This document shows positions 61,458 to 64,000 of a DNA stretch of 64,000 nucleotides, in pieces (the stretch's first letter is position 1; each line of letters begins with the position of its first letter). Under the pieces are notes generated by a model that was given only the letters and a program-made list of their open reading frames with translations, made no database searches and was not told the DNA's origin. The DNA comes from Tetrahymena elliotti 4EA (lineage: Eukaryota; Ciliophora; Oligohymenophorea; Hymenostomatida; Tetrahymenidae), in assembly GCA_000231825.2 (NCBI GenBank), contig JH720396.1:101024-165023 (forward strand). Direction: 5' to 3'. The position numbers and the translations under genes were made by a program.

Positions 61458-63796
61458 TCATTTTTCTATTTTTTTCCTAAAAACATCAAATGCTTTATCT
61501 ATTTGCTTACTCTTAAGCCTAGCAAGCTGACTTATAAAGGGAAATTCTCCTTTTGTTATTTCATATTTTTCAAGTTTTTTAACAACTTATTCCTATTTGA
61601 CAAATTATCCTCTGTCAAAAATATCCTAAACGTTTTCATCAAGAATTGAAATTTGTTTAAGTTATTTTTAACTTTAATTTGGTTTATTGATTTGTTAGAA
61701 TCTCATTGAGGATATATCTTTTAAATAACCATTTAAATCATTTCTTCTTTGTCTCTCAGAATATTACAATTTTGATTATATGTAATTAAATAGATTTTAG
61801 TTAAAATACTAAAAAATTTAATATATTTGCCAGGCCTTTTCATTAAAAAATGTATGATTAAATTTGTAAAAAGAAAATTAATATACTTGGTCAATTGGCA
61901 CATAATCTATGCCTTGATTTGTTTCTATCGGAATTTTTTGCAAAGCTTATAAATTTTTAATATTTTTTTGATAAACTAATTTCCATGCTTCAATACTTAA
62001 ACCTAGCCCAAAATCAATATCTTTTTTAACATTGATAAAATCATCATCTAACACAGTGCATTTTATCTGGTCATTAAAACCAAGTATTTTATCTAAAGCT
62101 TTCATTAACTTTTTTTTTGTTCTTTTCATTCTAGAGAAAATAAAAATTTAATAAATGTGTTTAGAAAAATAAAATAAATTTACTTGATGAGGTGAGAAAA
62201 ATTTTAATTTAAATTTAATAAAAGTGAGTAGATTTATTAAACTTTAAATTACTAAGCTTAGTCCAGATTCTTATAAAAGTTAATGTCAGATTTATTAATT
62301 GGAGATGATTCCTCTTAAGTATGAGCATGTAAGTTGTATAATTATTAAATTTAAGACACTTTCTTTTCAAATCTCATAGATTCTTGTTATTAGTTATAAT
62401 AGCTCTTAAAATCATAAAAATTATTTTTTTCTTGAAGAGAATTTTAAAATTCATTTAAATATTAGCAAACTGAATTGTAGTAATTTTAGTACTAACTTTA
62501 AACTTAATTGCTTGACATTTTAATCTGTGTTGAAGAATCTATCTTTATCCTTGGAAGATATTAGTTGAGTTCATCTTCAAGCAACTTTGTCTAATTTTTA
62601 TTTTATTTCAAGTTATTCAAATGAGAGCTAAATTTATTTTAATCATGCATTTCTAAAAACAGTTTGCTTGATAAAATATATTTTTAACTAATATGTTAAG
62701 ATGGATTAGGTTTAATTACTTCATGCAAAGAATGGGATTTTTGTTTTTAATTATTATTTTTAATTTGAATTTTTTTGCCTGATCCCTCAATTTAAACTAG
62801 ATTACCATCATTTTTATTAAATATTAAACTACTTTAATTGTTTGATGGAGTATATTTTGATTTAGCACTCTGGGCTGATAGCATATTAAGGTTATTGTAT
62901 TACTAATCACATATTTTAATTACTTCAGAGTTTTAATCATTTTACTTGTTTAATAATTTATTTCTTTACACATTTTGCTAACTTTAATTTAACTCAGTTT
63001 TTATATCACTTTAAGGTGTTTAATCATCTTATGAGTGTAAGTTATAGAAATAAAAATTACTTTAAGTATTCTGAGTAATTTAAAGAGAATCCTTCAGTTT
63101 TTATTATTGTGTGAGTAGTTTTATTTTTGTTAGAAAATTTTCGTTTGGTTACTAAATTTATTCTTATGATACTATTTCATCTTATTCTTCTAAATTAACC
63201 TAGCACAAGCTAGATTTTCTCCTAATTGTATTATCAAATACACTAAATTATCTATTAGAATACAAAGAGGTATTTTAGCTAACTGAATTAGACCTTATTT
63301 AAAATGTCGCTTAAGTAATATCTTCATTCTATAATTATATTTTATCATTCATAGCATCTTACTTACTTGTAGGAGAATTAAGAGGAGAAATGTATAAAGA
63401 TTTAGATTTTGGAAATGCAAATTTAACGTTTCTTTAAATAGTATCTTAGTTAGATGAGTCTAAGTTCTTTTGAATCTTGGTATCATTTGGTTCTACAAAG
63501 TTAGTTTCTTAGCCACTTCCTTTTTGGTAATCATTTTTTTACTAGCGTCTATTCTTCAACTATTCTTCACATTGAAGTAATCTTGGTTGAGTAAACTTAA
63601 AAAAGTTATTTTACTTTTCTAGCTATTACTTTTCAGACAATTGAGTAGATTTAAGCTTATAACATGATTCTAAATAGTCAAAATTTTTACTTTTGATGAG
63701 AAAATTATTTATAACTTTATTATATTTTTAACTACTATTCTTTGGTTTAAAAAATACAAGTTTATTTTAAATAATTGGAGGACTATTTTCATCCAT
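61458..63796 (-). CDS. Q/N/S-rich protein with C-terminal helical domain, unknown function
   Basis: A minus-strand gene starting MDENSPPIIQNKLVFFKPKN. The first ~500 residues (63796 to about 62210) are Gln/Asn/Ser/Lys-rich and probably disordered, with islands such as KFAFPKSKSLYISPLNSPT. A canonical intron (GTAAAT...CTCTAG, about 62132-62184) joins this to a more ordered C-terminal domain: MKRTKKKLMKALDKILGFND, QIKCTVLDDDFINVKKDIDF, GLSIEAWKLVYQKNIKNL. After further introns it ends SQLARLKSKQIDKAFDVFRK at TGA 61458-61460. The splice keeps phase, so the two parts are one gene rather than two; a separate gene starting at 62129 is the alternative. No known domain recognised, though the compact C-terminus looks conserved. 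Confidence 0.65.
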
Positions 63797-64000
63797 TTTA
63801 ATTATCCAATATTTTTTGGTTTTTTTTAATAAATAATTAAATCAATTAGCTACTAAATTTGTAGAACTTTTGATTTTAGATAAGTGAATTCTGCCAAAAT
63901 TAATAAAAATTGAATAAACTCCCAAAATAATTAAATCAAATAAAGACTTTTTTTCCTATTAAATCCTTACATTTACAAATTTAAAAAAATAAATTTGATT
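63797..64000. other. Upstream flank at window edge
   Basis: AT-rich promoter or 5' UTR of the minus-strand gene ending at 63796. No further gene is visible before the window ends. Confidence 0.4.

Noticed and set aside
62129..62131. Separate small gene starting at 62129
   Set aside because: A GTAAAT...CTCTAG intron just upstream joins it in phase to the Q/N-rich gene, so one gene is more likely.

Overview
The window is AT-rich eukaryotic nuclear DNA from an oligohymenophorean ciliate. It is very probably macronuclear DNA of Tetrahymena thermophila or a close relative. In every recognisable protein TAA and TAG read as glutamine and TGA is the only stop. Introns are short, AT-rich and GT-AG, commonly with GTAAAT-like donors. 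Starts sit in an A-rich context, genes are single units on both strands, and intergenic DNA is extremely AT-rich. The histone/LRR chimera at 2970-4115 matches the H2A.Y variant described in Tetrahymena. Conventional ORF calls that stop at TAA/TAG fragment almost all of these genes, so the models here were read by hand with the ciliate code. Several were checked by requiring the summed exon length to be a multiple of three.

Layout, left to right. 0.7-1.7 kb (-): Rab6-type GTPase. 3.0-4.1 kb (+): H2A.Y-type LRR-histone chimera. 4.9-9.5 kb (-): cyclic-nucleotide-domain K+ channel with a CCHC knuckle. 10.1-16.9 kb (-): a large PH-like/LRR/MyTH4/FERM/Q-N-tail protein. 18.0-18.8 kb (+): alkyladenine DNA glycosylase. 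19.2-22.5 kb (-): degenerate-kinase/TPR-like protein. 23.6-25.0 kb (+): diaminopimelate decarboxylase. 25.9-26.7 kb (+): AP-1 sigma adaptin. 27.2-28.3 kb (-): GID8-like LisH-CTLH protein. 28.6-29.9 kb (-): charged protein of unknown function. 31.6-36.0 kb (+): Q/N/S-rich protein. 37.5-39.0 kb (-): unknown helical protein. 39.7-43.0 kb (-) and 43.3-49.4 kb (+): two large Q-rich proteins diverging from a 274-bp spacer. 50.4-50.7 kb (-): LC8-type dynein light chain. About 51.3-52.8 kb: possible gene remnant and a 150-bp-period duplication. 52.8-55.6 kb (-): coiled-coil/EF-hand gene, probably with upstream LRR exons. 56.8-57.0 kb (-): small protein. 58.3-60.7 kb (+): NRF-6/acyltransferase-3-like membrane protein. 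61.5-63.8 kb (-): Q/N/S-rich protein.

No operons are expected or seen. Functional themes are membrane traffic (Rab6, AP-1 sigma), chromatin and DNA repair (H2A.Y, alkyladenine glycosylase), membrane excitability (K+ channel), cytoskeleton and cilia (LC8, EF-hand/LRR protein, MyTH4-FERM protein), protein turnover (GID8) and amino-acid salvage (diaminopimelate decarboxylase). The points most worth a second look are the CARMIL-like-plus-MyTH4-FERM architecture, the K+ channel with altered voltage-sensor, ligand-pocket and zinc-knuckle features, the isolated DAP decarboxylase, and the acyltransferase lacking its usual histidine. No CRISPR, operon-like array, intact transposon, tRNA, rRNA or telomeric repeat was recognised.
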